A DNA stretch of 64,000 bases from Hyphomicrobium zavarzinii ATCC 27496 (GTDB lineage Bacteria > Pseudomonadota > Alphaproteobacteria > Rhizobiales > Hyphomicrobiaceae): positions 542,001 through 606,000 of the forward strand of contig NZ_KB911255.1 of NCBI RefSeq assembly GCF_000383415.1. The letters are read 5' to 3'. The translations under genes and the position numbers were made by a program. Position 1 is the first letter of the stretch, and every line of letters begins with the position of its first letter. The notes below the pieces were generated by a model. The model was not told where the DNA came from and ran no database searches. It was given only the letters and a program-made list of their open reading frames with translations. This document shows positions 25,984 through 36,294 of the stretch, piece by piece.

Positions 25984-26931
25984 ATGAGCACAGCGTACGG
26001 ACCGACACTTTCGCCTGTTGAGTCGAAGCGACTCAAGCGCATCTCAGCACGTCGTGGCCGCCGCAATCCTGCAAAGGTTCCTGCTCGTCTCACGCGCACG
26101 GCCGCATTTGCGCCAAAGCGGCAAGGGCTGATCACCGACAGCAAGTTCAAGCGGCTTTACATCGTTCCAGGCCATTCGGTCATCCAAGTCTCCGGCCGAG
26201 AACTCGGCAGTCAGCACCGAGATGCGCTCTACGCCGTTTTTCGGCTCGATAAGAAGGAAACCTTTATTGTCGATCCAGAAAGTACCTGGAGACGCAGGGG
26301 GTTTGCCTCGTCAGCAACTTGGCGGGAGTTAATCCGCCTCATGGGAGTGTCAGAGCACACCAACAACGTTGCAACCCTGGTCTTCACCTTCGAGGAGATC
26401 AAGCAGGTCGTCATCACTGCGTACGAAGGGGATGCAGAACTCATTTTGGAAGAGTTTCAAGCTGGGCGTCTGCCCAAAGGCAAGGGCGCCATGGGCAACA
26501 TTCTCCATGACGTGTCATGGACCGGTGTGGGCCTCGATGATGTGGTGACGGTGACCTACGGGGACTGGACAGTCGAAGCCATGATGAAGGCGCGCCTTGT
26601 GAGTCTCAACGCCGACGTCCAGTTCTCGCTTTCGTCCGATTACGCGAAGTCCTTCTGGCCCTACATCGACGGGATGAACAACAACTCCTTCGTCGACGAG
26701 GTTACTCTGGGTTATCTCACCGGCAAGAACGTCATGGAGATGACGTCCATGGAGCGCGCGAACTTCCGTAAAGCCTGTCGCAACGCCTTGGACGACATGG
26801 TGCGGGCGGGTGGGCTGGTCAAATGGCAGGAGGAGGTGAGAGGGATCGGGCGAAACAAAACGCGCCGGTACCACTATCATCATGGTCTCCAGCGACAGAT
26901 GGAGTTGGATCTTGCTTCCGCCAAGCGGTAG
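25984..26931 (+). CDS. Plasmid-type replication initiator (winged-helix, TrfA/RepA-like)
   Basis: 315 residues with an Arg/Lys-rich N terminus. The segment IQVSGRELGSQHRDALYAVFRL followed by TWRELIRLMG resembles the first winged helix of TrfA/RepA-type initiators, and GYLTGKNVMEMTSMERANFRKACRNALDDMVRAGGLVKW resembles the second. Iterons and a DnaA box lie about 200-310 bases upstream, the typical arrangement. The exact family is not certain from the sequence alone. It is the last gene before the right end of the element. Confidence 0.72.
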   Translation: MSTAYGPTLSPVESKRLKRISARRGRRNPAKVPARLTRTAAFAPKRQGLITDSKFKRLYIVPGHSVIQVSGRELGSQHRDALYAVFRLDKKETFIVDPESTWRRRGFASSATWRELIRLMGVSEHTNNVATLVFTFEEIKQVVITAYEGDAELILEEFQAGRLPKGKGAMGNILHDVSWTGVGLDDVVTVTYGDWTVEAMMKARLVSLNADVQFSLSSDYAKSFWPYIDGMNNNSFVDEVTLGYLTGKNVMEMTSMERANFRKACRNALDDMVRAGGLVKWQEEVRGIGRNKTRRYHYHHGLQRQMELDLASAKR

Positions 26932-26955
26932 GCCAGGAAATCGTCATGATGAAAT

Positions 26956-26978
26956 CGGTGAGCCCGGAGTGAGCCAGA
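26956..26978 (+). repeat. Right subterminal repeat (candidate integrase arm site)
   Basis: A 23-bp segment matching 12648-12670 at 21 of 23 positions, same orientation, differing only at two central bases (CG instead of AA). It ends 42 bases before the right att core. It lies between the Rep gene and the tRNA. Confidence 0.6.
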
Positions 26979-27022
26979 CCGATTTACTCAAAACTGAATA
27001 CTGCGTAAGTTATTGATTTTAT

Positions 27023-27096
27023 TGGCTGGGGGACTAGGATTCGAACCTAGACAGGCAGAGTCAGAGTCTGCAGTCCTACCATTAGACGATCCCCCA
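27023..27096 (-). tRNA. tRNA-Gln (anticodon CUG)
   Basis: On the minus strand a complete cloverleaf of 74 nt can be folded: acceptor TGGGGGA with TCCCCCA, D arm, anticodon stem GCAGA/TCTGC with loop CTCTGAC (anticodon CTG), T arm CTAGGTTCGAATCCTAG, and an encoded CCA. It is the insertion target of the element: its 3' part (27021-27067) is duplicated at 12485-12531. Confidence 0.95.
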
Positions 27097-27343
27097 AAGC
27101 CGGGATCGCGACGTGCGTCAGGTGGACGGCGATCCCTGCGTCAGGCTGGTAGGGCTGGCGCGATCACGGTCCGGCGCGTCGAGTGGGGCCGTATAACAGC
27201 TCATTCCGGGTCGCGCAAGAACGCCGGAAGCGCCGTTTTGCTTCAGACCCTTATTTTTCCGGGGCTTGGGCAACAAGGGGCGGCCGGGGCGCGGCGGACT
27301 GCCACGCGAATTGCGGGTTTGTCGCACAAGGGTGGCCGGCGCG

Positions 27344-28147
27344 TCAGCGGGAGGGGAGCGGCGCGAGGGGTGGCAGCAACTCGGGGCGGTACTCGAAGTG
27401 CATGGTGTCGAAGTGATACCAGCGGCCACCCCAGATGAACCCGTGCTTCTCGAAGATCTGGACGATCTCCAACGGGATGCGGTTGCGGTAGGCGGCTTGC
27501 GCGCTCCCCTTGGACCACCGCCAGTAGTCGCTTTGCGCCACGGCGATATCGATGGCGATGGCGAACCCATGGGCCGAGACGCGGTCCGTGCCGGCAATGA
27601 CGCGGCAATTGTAGGTGCCGGCAGCCGGGATCAGATACTTGTCGAATTCGGCCGGAAGCGCGTCGAGCTCTTTAGACACCGCTTCGAGGCGGGCGGAGAC
27701 GCTGTTGACCGTGGTGATCTGCAGCTTCTGTCGCGCTTTCGCCGGGAGCCAGGTGATCGTCGTCAGGCGTGATTTCACCCCGCCCTTCCGGCAGTCGCCA
27801 TACATTTTCTCGAAGAATGCGGCGTTGCGTGCGCGCCCGGGATCGCTCTCGGGAGCGGGCGGGGTGGCCGGTGCGCCAGCGGGATAGGGGAGGCGCAGCA
27901 TGTCCTCGATGTCCGGGTCGGCGAGCCAGGCTGCGAACGGCTTTTCACCCTTGCCGTCATCGACCGGCATACGCGTGCCATCCCGCCAGACGAGGGTGTT
28001 GCCGTCGAGCTTTTCGAGAACGCCGGGATAGGCCGCCACCAGTCCGGCCATGTCGCTTTTGGGGGTGGCTGGGCGCGGCCCGGATTCGGGATGGGCGCCG
28101 GCGGGAAGCATGCAGGCTAGGAGGAGGGCAAGGCAGGGTCGCAGCAT
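27344..28147 (-). CDS. M15-family D-alanyl-D-alanine carboxypeptidase-like protein
   Basis: 267 residues with an N-terminal signal peptide (MLRPCLALLLACMLPAGAHP). The zinc-peptidase core is near the C terminus: SAHGFAIAIDIAV (His and Asp ligands) and the final His in HFDTMHFEYRPEL, as in VanY-type M15 enzymes. It would trim peptidoglycan stem peptides in the periplasm. The ATG at 28147 is preferred over a GTG six bases upstream. It is the first host gene right of the element. Confidence 0.86.
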   Translation of the reverse strand: MLRPCLALLLACMLPAGAHPESGPRPATPKSDMAGLVAAYPGVLEKLDGNTLVWRDGTRMPVDDGKGEKPFAAWLADPDIEDMLRLPYPAGAPATPPAPESDPGRARNAAFFEKMYGDCRKGGVKSRLTTITWLPAKARQKLQITTVNSVSARLEAVSKELDALPAEFDKYLIPAAGTYNCRVIAGTDRVSAHGFAIAIDIAVAQSDYWRWSKGSAQAAYRNRIPLEIVQIFEKHGFIWGGRWYHFDTMHFEYRPELLPPLAPLPSR

Positions 28148-28400
28148 GGGCACCGACTATCGAAGCGGGTCAGTCGCAAACGGAAGAAACACCGCCTTGT
28201 AGCAGGCGATAGGGCTGGAGCGCGCGGAGGCAACCGCAAATTTGCCAACCGCCGTTGTATACCACGCACGCGCTTTTACTTTACGCTGAGCCGTCTCCTG
28301 CTACACTCCTGCCAGATGCAGCCAGAACTTGGCCTGAAGAGAGGGTGAGCCCGCGGCAACGCCGTTCGGATCCCCGGAACCAGGCACTGGGGAAAAAGAC

Positions 28401-29579
28401 GTGCCGGAACTGACGGATGACGAGCGCGCCAGCGCTCCCCCTCGCGATCCGCGACATGCCTCCGGGGAGGCGGGCGCCGCCAAGGCGCCATTCAACGGAA
28501 TACACCATAACGTCCGCGGCAGGCATCCTGCCGTGAGTGAGCGTGGTCATGTGTATGGCGCGCTGGATCTCGGGACCAACAACTGCCGCCTCCTGCTGGC
28601 GCGGCCTTCGCGGCGCGGGTTTCGTGTGGTCGACGCGTTCTCGCGGATCATCCGGCTCGGTGAAGGTGTGTCGCAGACGGGGCGCCTGTCGGACGCTGCC
28701 ATGCGGCGCACGATCGAGGCGCTCAAGATCTGCGCCTCGAAGCTCGCGCGCAACGACGTGGAACGCGCCCGCTGCGTGGCCACGGAGGCCTGCCGCATCG
28801 CCAGCAATGGACACGATTTCCTGCGTCAGGTGGAAGACGAGGTCGGCCTCAAGATCGAGGTTCTGGACCGCGAGACGGAGGCGAGTCTCGCCGTATCCGG
28901 CTGCGCCTCGCTGATCGACTACAGGGCCGACTATGTGCTCGTATTCGATATCGGCGGGGGCTCGTCGGAGCTGATCTGGCTCGACCTCTCGCGGGGTGCG
29001 CGAGAGGGAGGCCAGGACGGTGTGAAGCGGCCGGGCGTGAAACCGGGCATCCGGGCCTGGACCTCGCTGCCGGTCGGCGTGGTCACGCTCGCCGAGCGCT
29101 TCGGCGGCCATCACGTCACGCCCGAGAGCTTCGAGGACATGGTGCGGTATGTCACCGAGCTCGTGCATCCGTTCGAGGCGCTGCACGGCTTTCGCGAGCT
29201 GTCGCGGGACCGCAACGTGCACCTGCTCGGCACGTCCGGCACCGTGACCACGGTCGCGGGCATCCACCTCGGGCTCAAGCGCTACGACCGCGCGCGCGTG
29301 GACGGGTGCTGGCTCTCCATCGACCAGATCCAGTCTGTGACATATGCGTTGCTCGCGCGCTCCTACGACGAGCGAGTGGCGGAGCCGTGCATTGGACACG
29401 AGCGGGCGGACCTCGTTCTCGCGGGTTGCGCCATTCTGGAAGCGATCCTGCGGCAATGGCCGGCCGAGCGGCTGCGTGTTGCCGATCGGGGGTTGCGCGA
29501 AGGTATTCTTGCGACGCTGATGAGCGAGGACGGCGTTTATCGCGCGGGCCGTCGCCGGCGCCGCCAACGGTCAGGTTGA
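28401..29579 (+). CDS. Ppx/GppA-family phosphatase
   Basis: 392 residues. Actin-like ATPase-fold motifs: YGALDLGTNNCRLLLARP (phosphate 1), VLVFDIGGGSSELIW (phosphate 2), and LLGTSGTVTTVAG. The family hydrolyses exopolyphosphate or pppGpp. The first 50 residues (ELTDDERASAPPRD...) are low-complexity and not part of the domain; a GTG start at 28401 is assumed. The rlmE gene follows after 5 bases on the same strand, a usual pairing in this bacterial group. Confidence 0.88.
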   Translation: MPELTDDERASAPPRDPRHASGEAGAAKAPFNGIHHNVRGRHPAVSERGHVYGALDLGTNNCRLLLARPSRRGFRVVDAFSRIIRLGEGVSQTGRLSDAAMRRTIEALKICASKLARNDVERARCVATEACRIASNGHDFLRQVEDEVGLKIEVLDRETEASLAVSGCASLIDYRADYVLVFDIGGGSSELIWLDLSRGAREGGQDGVKRPGVKPGIRAWTSLPVGVVTLAERFGGHHVTPESFEDMVRYVTELVHPFEALHGFRELSRDRNVHLLGTSGTVTTVAGIHLGLKRYDRARVDGCWLSIDQIQSVTYALLARSYDERVAEPCIGHERADLVLAGCAILEAILRQWPAERLRVADRGLREGILATLMSEDGVYRAGRRRRRQRSG

Positions 29580-29584
29580 TCTCT

Positions 29585-30322
29585 ATGCGGATGAAGGGAA
29601 AATCGGGGCGAGGGTCCGGCGGCAAGGGCACCTCGAGTGCGATCGGTTCGGCTGGCGGGCAGCGCGATCTCAACGTGCGCCTCAGGACGGCGCGCAGCCG
29701 CACGGCCTCCTCTCAGCGCTGGCTCGAGCGTCAGCTCAACGACCCCTACGTGTCGGCCGCGAAGCGCGCCGGATACCGCTCGCGCGCGGCGTACAAGATC
29801 ATCGAGATCGACGACAAGTATCACTTCCTGAAGCCTGGCGGCCGGGTGGTGGACCTTGGCGCTGCGCCCGGCGGCTGGAGCCAGATCGCGGCTGAACGCA
29901 CCAAGTCCATCGACGGTCGCGGGCAGGTGATTGCCATCGACATTCTCGACATGGAGCCGCTGGCGGGTGTCGAGTCGGCGACGCTCGATTTCATGGACGA
30001 GCGCGCGGAAGGCTGGCTCAAGAGCAAAATGAGAGACGGCGCGGCCGACGTGGTGCTGTCCGACATGGCGGCGCCGACGGTGGGGCACGCCAAGACCGAT
30101 CACCTCAGGATCATGATGCTCGCGGAGGCGGCCGCGCACTTTGCGTGCGATGTGCTTGCGCCGGGCGGGGCGTTTCTCTGCAAGGTGTTCCAGGGGGGCA
30201 CGGAACGCGATCTGCTCGATCTTCTGAAGCAGCGCTTCACGACGGTGCGTCATGTGAAGCCGCCAGCGAGCCGCTCGGACAGTGCGGAACTCTATGTGCT
30301 GGCTACGGGCTTCAAGGGCTGA
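29585..30322 (+). CDS. rlmE: 23S rRNA (uridine 2552-2'-O)-methyltransferase
   Basis: SAM-dependent FtsJ/RrmJ enzyme that 2'-O-methylates U2552 of 23S rRNA. 245 residues with a basic Gly-rich N terminus, SRAAYKIIEIDDKY (family opening with catalytic Lys), motif I VVDLGAAPGGWSQ, motif IV VVLSDMAAPTVGHAKTDH (catalytic Asp) and the Lys in AFLCKVFQGG. The ATG at 29585 is chosen because the frame upstream overlaps ppx. Slightly longer at the N terminus than the E. coli protein. Confidence 0.93.
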   Translation: MRMKGKSGRGSGGKGTSSAIGSAGGQRDLNVRLRTARSRTASSQRWLERQLNDPYVSAAKRAGYRSRAAYKIIEIDDKYHFLKPGGRVVDLGAAPGGWSQIAAERTKSIDGRGQVIAIDILDMEPLAGVESATLDFMDERAEGWLKSKMRDGAADVVLSDMAAPTVGHAKTDHLRIMMLAEAAAHFACDVLAPGGAFLCKVFQGGTERDLLDLLKQRFTTVRHVKPPASRSDSAELYVLATGFKG

Positions 30323-30378
30323 TTCCGGGCCCTCTGATTCGCGCGCAAAGCCTTGTTTGCGGGGGCCTGAAAATAGCA

Positions 30379-30404
30379 ACGGCGGCCGCTTGCTCGACCG
30401 CCGT
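30379..30404 (-). terminator. Possible terminator of pqqA
   Basis: ACGGCGG (30379-30385) pairs with CCGCCGT (30398-30404) on the minus strand about 45 bases after the pqqA stop, followed only by a short U-rich stretch. Moderate support. Confidence 0.45.
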
Positions 30405-30447
30405 GCCTTATCGGCTCGCCAGTGCGCGAGCCAGTCTTCATCATCAA

Positions 30448-30537
30448 TTAGATGATGTCGATCTCCGCCGGGAGGTAGCTCGTGACCTCGAGGCCGACTT
30501 CCTGCTCGCGCACGGCGGGCTTGGACCAAATCTTCAT
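30448..30537 (-). CDS. pqqA: Coenzyme PQQ precursor peptide PqqA
   Basis: A 29-codon gene on the minus strand that is easy to miss. The product starts MKIWSKPAVREQ and contains the E-x3-Y crosslink pair as EVTSY (Glu17, Tyr21), followed by LPAEIDII, close to known PqqA peptides. It has a near-perfect ribosome binding site (AAGGAGG, seven to eight bases before ATG). PqqE joins Glu and Tyr, and the peptide is then cut to make the redox cofactor of methanol and other quinoprotein dehydrogenases. No pqqB, C, D or E gene is within the window, so it is an orphan copy between rlmE and guaB. Confidence 0.92.
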   Translation of the reverse strand: MKIWSKPAVREQEVGLEVTSYLPAEIDII

Positions 30538-32344
<1,807 letters not shown>

Positions 32345-32374
32345 GCCGAAGCCGCAGTCCGAACGGGTCCTGTC

Positions 32375-32809
32375 ATGAGCCAGACCGCCATTCTCTATCC
32401 GGTGTTCGTGCAGGTGTTCCTGACGTTCTTTCTTCAGGGATGGATGCGCAAGGAGCGCGTGGGCGCGGTGAAGCGCGGCGAGGTGACGTTCGGAGACATC
32501 TCGCTCAGGCAGCCAAAATGGCCGGCGCGGGCGACGCAGGTTTCCAACGCGTTTCACAACCAGCTCGAGACGCCTATCCTGTTCTATGCCGTGGTCGCAT
32601 TTCTGATGATCACGAGCCAGGTGAATCTCGTCTTCGTCGTTCTCGCCTGGGTGTTCGTGCTGGCGCGCCTCTATCACGCCTACATCCACACGACGGCGAA
32701 CAAGCAGCCTTACCGCTTCTATGGCTATCTGTTCGCCTCGCTCACGCTCTTCGTCATGTGGGTGCTGTTCGCCATCCGCATTCTGTTCTTCTCTGCCGGC
32801 GGCGCGTGA
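32375..32809 (+). CDS. MAPEG-family membrane protein
   Basis: 144 residues with four hydrophobic helices. The segment ATQVSNAFHNQLETPILFYAVVAFLM and the ARLYHAYIHTTANKQPYRFYGY stretch fit the MAPEG family (glutathione- and eicosanoid-related membrane proteins). Bacterial members are of unknown substrate. It lies between guaB and the rsmB-like gene on the same strand, 30 and 32 bases away. Confidence 0.85.
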   Translation: MSQTAILYPVFVQVFLTFFLQGWMRKERVGAVKRGEVTFGDISLRQPKWPARATQVSNAFHNQLETPILFYAVVAFLMITSQVNLVFVVLAWVFVLARLYHAYIHTTANKQPYRFYGYLFASLTLFVMWVLFAIRILFFSAGGA

Positions 32810-32841
32810 GCGCGCCGGCGCCAATCTAAGGATCGACGTTC

Positions 32842-34137
32842 GTGAGACCGGGTGCCCGCATCCAAGCCGCGGCCGAGGTGCTCGAGGATATTTTCTCGCG
32901 TCACCAGCCGGCGGCGACCGCGCTTCAGGATTGGGGCAAGCGTCACCGCTTCGCGGGCTCGGGAGACCGGGCGGCGATCGGCACGCTGGTTTATGACGTG
33001 CTCCGGCGGCGGCTCTCGCTCGAGGCGCAAATGGGCAGCGCCGCGCCGCGTGCGCTCGCGCTCGCTGCAGCCCCGAAGGCTCTCGGCCTTTCCCCTGCGG
33101 ACGTCGCTTCGGCCTGCGACAGCGGTCCCCATGCTCCGGCGCCTTTGAGCGACGAAGAGCGTGCCCGTCTCGAAGCCGGTGTTCCAGCCGACGCCGCTCC
33201 CAACGTCGCCGCTGACATTCCCGATTGGATCCTGCCCTTTTTCGAGCGCGCGTTCGGAGACAGGGTGATCGCGGAAGGGCGGGCGATGGCCGAGCGGGCG
33301 CCCATCGATCTCAGGGCGAATACGCTCAAGGCCGCGCGTGACAAGGTCGTCACGGCGCTTGTGAAGCTCGATGTGTCGCCCACGTGGCTCGCGCCCTACG
33401 GCGTCCGCATTCCGGCGCCGGAAGGCCCCGCGCGCAGCCCGCACGTCGAAGCGGAAGCGGCCCATGGTAAGGGATGGTTCGAGGTGCAGGACGAGGGCAG
33501 CCAGATCGCGGCGGCGCTCACCGGCGCGGCGCCCCGCCAGCAGGTGCTCGATCTTTGTGCAGGGGCTGGCGGCAAGACGCTGGCGCTCGCGGCGGCCATG
33601 CAGAACAGCGGCCAGATCTACGCCTACGACAGTGACAAAGGTCAGCTCCGGCCGATTTTCGAAAGGCTGCAAAGGGCGGGCGCCCGGAACGTCCAGGTGC
33701 TGGATGGCGGGGACAAGGACGCACTCGAAGCGCTGGGGCCGCGTTTCGACGTGGTGCTCGTGGATGCGCCATGCTCGGGTTCTGGAACCTGGCGGCGCAA
33801 GCCGGATGCGAAGTGGCGGCTCAAGCCGGAGGCGCTGGCAACGCGCATCGAGGAGCAGCGGGAGGTGCTGTCGCTCGCCTCGGGGCTCGTGAAGCCAGGC
33901 GGGCGGCTCGTCTACGTTACATGCTCTGTGTTGCCTCAGGAAAATGTCGATCAGGTTGCCTGGTTCCTCAGTCGGTCCGAGGGGTTCGAGATCCTGCCTT
34001 ACGGCGATGTCTGGCGGTCCACCATCGGCGGGGAGCCCCCGGCGTCCGCCGATGGATCGGCGGAAACCCTGCTGCTCACCCCGGCGTCGCACGGCACGGA
34101 CGGCTTCTTTGTCGCAAGCTTCAAGCGGGCCCGCTAA
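32842..34137 (+). CDS. RsmB/NOP-family RNA (cytosine-C5)-methyltransferase
   Basis: 431 residues. An N-terminal NusB-like helical domain (about 1-150) precedes a Rossmann methyltransferase with motif I VLDLCAGAGGKTLALA, motif IV DAPCSGSGTWRRKPDAKWR (Cys of the PCS motif), and the catalytic Cys in YVTCSVLPQEN. This matches RsmB, which makes m5C967 of 16S rRNA, although other NOP-family targets are possible. The GTG at 32842 is the chosen start. A GC hairpin (about 34140-34156) follows the stop. Confidence 0.87.
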   Translation: MRPGARIQAAAEVLEDIFSRHQPAATALQDWGKRHRFAGSGDRAAIGTLVYDVLRRRLSLEAQMGSAAPRALALAAAPKALGLSPADVASACDSGPHAPAPLSDEERARLEAGVPADAAPNVAADIPDWILPFFERAFGDRVIAEGRAMAERAPIDLRANTLKAARDKVVTALVKLDVSPTWLAPYGVRIPAPEGPARSPHVEAEAAHGKGWFEVQDEGSQIAAALTGAAPRQQVLDLCAGAGGKTLALAAAMQNSGQIYAYDSDKGQLRPIFERLQRAGARNVQVLDGGDKDALEALGPRFDVVLVDAPCSGSGTWRRKPDAKWRLKPEALATRIEEQREVLSLASGLVKPGGRLVYVTCSVLPQENVDQVAWFLSRSEGFEILPYGDVWRSTIGGEPPASADGSAETLLLTPASHGTDGFFVASFKRAR

Positions 34138-34347
34138 CTCCCCCATCGCAGCGGGGGACGGCGCAAACATGCCGCTTGCTTTGTCACAATCCTTGACTAA
34201 GTTGCGCGCGCTGCGAAGGCGCCGAGCGGTCTTCGCGCGCCCGCCGCGAGCCGTGGCGACGAGAGTTCAGATATTGCCTGAACTTTTTCTCGCCCCATGA
34301 GTTGACCGGCTTCAGGCTCGAACTGCTCGCGAGGACGATCGTCCATC

Positions 34348-36288
34348 ATGGCCCCCGTGCCGAAGGCGAAGAAGCCGAAGCGCCCCTCGCCGCGCTCCTG
34401 TCTCGGACCCGTTGCGGATCTCGAGCAGCATCTGCCAGCAGAGTGGTGGCGCAAGCTTTTCAATGCGCTCTACGTGAAAACCGACGGTGACGTCGTCGAG
34501 AACAACGAGAACACCCGCCGCGAGGTGGATTTCATCGTCTCGACGGCAGCAATCCAGCCGCACAGCGCGATCCTCGATCTGTGCTGCGGGCAGGGCCGGC
34601 ATTGCCTCGAGCTTGCGCGGCGCGGGTTCAAGAACGTCTCCGGCGTCGACCGGTCGCGCTATCTCATCCGCCTCGCCAAGAAGCGAGCGCAGACAGAGGG
34701 TCTGCAGGTCGTCTTCAAGGAAGGCGATGCGCGCAATCCGCGGCTTCCCGAGAGCAGCTTCGACTGCGTTGCCATCATGGGCAACTCGTTCGGCTATTTC
34801 TCGAACAAGCAGGACGACGAGAAGGTTCTCACTACCGTCGGCAAGCTGCTGCGTCCTTCGGGACAGATCGTGCTCGACATCACCGACGGCGCATACATGG
34901 CCGATCATTTCGATCGCCGCTCGTGGGAGTGGATCGATGAGCATCACTTCGTCTGCCGCGAGCGCTCGCTGTCGGCGGACCGGGAACGCCTCATCTCGCG
35001 CGAGGTGATCGTGCACGACGAGATCGGCGTGATCGCGGATCAGTTCTATGCCGAACGCCTCTATACGAAGGAGAGCATCGGCAAGCTTCTCGAGCGCTGC
35101 GGGTTCCGGAACATCCGCTATCACGGCAGCGCGGAATCCGTATCCGATCGCGACCAGGATCTCGGCATGATGGCGCGGCGGCTGCTGCTCTCGGCGGATG
35201 CGCCTCAGCTTCCGGCGCGCAAGCCGCGCGGCAAGCTGCAGCAGCTCGACGTCACGGTTCTGCTCGGCGATCCCCGCCTTCCCGATCAGGTGAAGCGCGG
35301 CGGCGCGTTCCAGGACGAGGACATGGAGACGGTCCGCCGTCTCAAGGATGCGCTCGCGGAGCTTACGACGTACAAGTTCCGCTATCTCGACAATCATGCG
35401 ACGCTCGATCGCGATCTCGCGGATCTCAGGACCGATCTCGTCTTCAATCTCTGCGACGAGGGGTTCAACAACGATCCCTTCAAGGAGCTGCACGTTCCGG
35501 CGATGCTGGATGCGTTGGGGCTTCCCTATACCGGTGGCGCGCCGGCCGCGCTCGCGGCCTGCTACGACAAGGGCCTCGTGCGGGCCGTTGCCATGACGCT
35601 CGATGTGCCGGTTCCGCTCGAAACCTACGTGCGCCCCGGAGACCAGGGGGCCACGCTGCCCTCGGTGTTCCCCGCGCTCTTGAAGCCTAACACGGGCGAC
35701 AGCTCCCAGGGCATCACGATGGATGCGGTAGTGAGCAACGAGAAGGCCCTGCTCGATTATCTCGAGCGGCTGAGAGCGGAGTTTCCCAAGCGGTCGGTGC
35801 TGGTGCAGGAATTTCTGACGGGGGCCGAATACTCCGTCGGCCTGATCGGCAATCCTGACCAGGGGCTCAGGGCGCTGCCGATCCTCGAGGTCGATTACTC
35901 GAAGCTCGATCCGAACCTTCCCAAGATCCTCGGCTACGAGAGCAAGTGGGAGCCTGAGAGTCCCTACTGGACGCAGATCCGCTATCAGGAGGCCTCACTC
36001 TCGGAGCTTGCCCAGCAGCAGCTCGTCGAGCACTCGACGCGCCTGTTCGAGCGGCTCGGCTGCCGTGACTATGCGCGCTTCGATTTCCGGGCGGACAGCA
36101 AGGGCGAGCTCAAGCTGCTGGAGGTGAATCCCAATCCCGGCTGGTGCTGGGACGGGAAGCTCAACATCATGGCCGGCTTCCAGGGAATGCGCTATCCAGA
36201 GCTGCTGGCCCAGATTCTTCAAGCGGCCGTCGAAAGATTGAATATTGTGGCCAAGCCACAGACCCAACCCGCAGAGGCCGCGCAGTAA
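34348..36288 (+). CDS. Fusion: SAM methyltransferase + D-Ala-D-Ala ligase-like ATP-grasp
   Basis: 646 residues, two domains. Residues about 40-285 are a class I methyltransferase: motif I AILDLCCGQGRHCLELARRG (75-94), acidic SAM ribose site in VSGVDRSRYLI, and VAIMGNSFGYFSN. Residues about 300-632 are an ATP-grasp ligase of the D-Ala-D-Ala ligase fold: VTVLLGDPRLPDQVKRGG opening, LKPNTGDSSQGITMDAV, VQEFLTGAEYSVGL and the Mg-binding ELKLLEVNPNPGWCWDGKL. A chromosome-encoded fusion of these two is unusual; the ligase substrates are not the standard D-Ala pair with certainty. It reads into the tspO gene after 6 bases. Confidence 0.85.
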   Translation: MAPVPKAKKPKRPSPRSCLGPVADLEQHLPAEWWRKLFNALYVKTDGDVVENNENTRREVDFIVSTAAIQPHSAILDLCCGQGRHCLELARRGFKNVSGVDRSRYLIRLAKKRAQTEGLQVVFKEGDARNPRLPESSFDCVAIMGNSFGYFSNKQDDEKVLTTVGKLLRPSGQIVLDITDGAYMADHFDRRSWEWIDEHHFVCRERSLSADRERLISREVIVHDEIGVIADQFYAERLYTKESIGKLLERCGFRNIRYHGSAESVSDRDQDLGMMARRLLLSADAPQLPARKPRGKLQQLDVTVLLGDPRLPDQVKRGGAFQDEDMETVRRLKDALAELTTYKFRYLDNHATLDRDLADLRTDLVFNLCDEGFNNDPFKELHVPAMLDALGLPYTGGAPAALAACYDKGLVRAVAMTLDVPVPLETYVRPGDQGATLPSVFPALLKPNTGDSSQGITMDAVVSNEKALLDYLERLRAEFPKRSVLVQEFLTGAEYSVGLIGNPDQGLRALPILEVDYSKLDPNLPKILGYESKWEPESPYWTQIRYQEASLSELAQQQLVEHSTRLFERLGCRDYARFDFRADSKGELKLLEVNPNPGWCWDGKLNIMAGFQGMRYPELLAQILQAAVERLNIVAKPQTQPAEAAQ

Positions 36289-36294
36289 TCCTTC

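Larger units (their letters stand above)
12485..27067. mobile_element. Integrated plasmid-like element at tRNA-Gln
   Basis: A 47-bp identical direct repeat bounds about 14.5 kb: 12485-12531 (tRNA fragment) and 27021-27067 (inside the intact tRNA-Gln gene). The interior is visibly richer in A+T than the flanks, starts with a tyrosine integrase, ends with a replication initiator and iterons, and carries a serine recombinase plus restriction, Fic and toxin-antitoxin cargo. No conjugation or phage structural genes are seen. The integrase is frameshifted, so the element may no longer excise unaided. Confidence 0.9.

Noticed and set aside
28281-29567. Open frame antisense to the ppx gene
   Set aside because: Shadow of the phosphatase gene; no protein family features.
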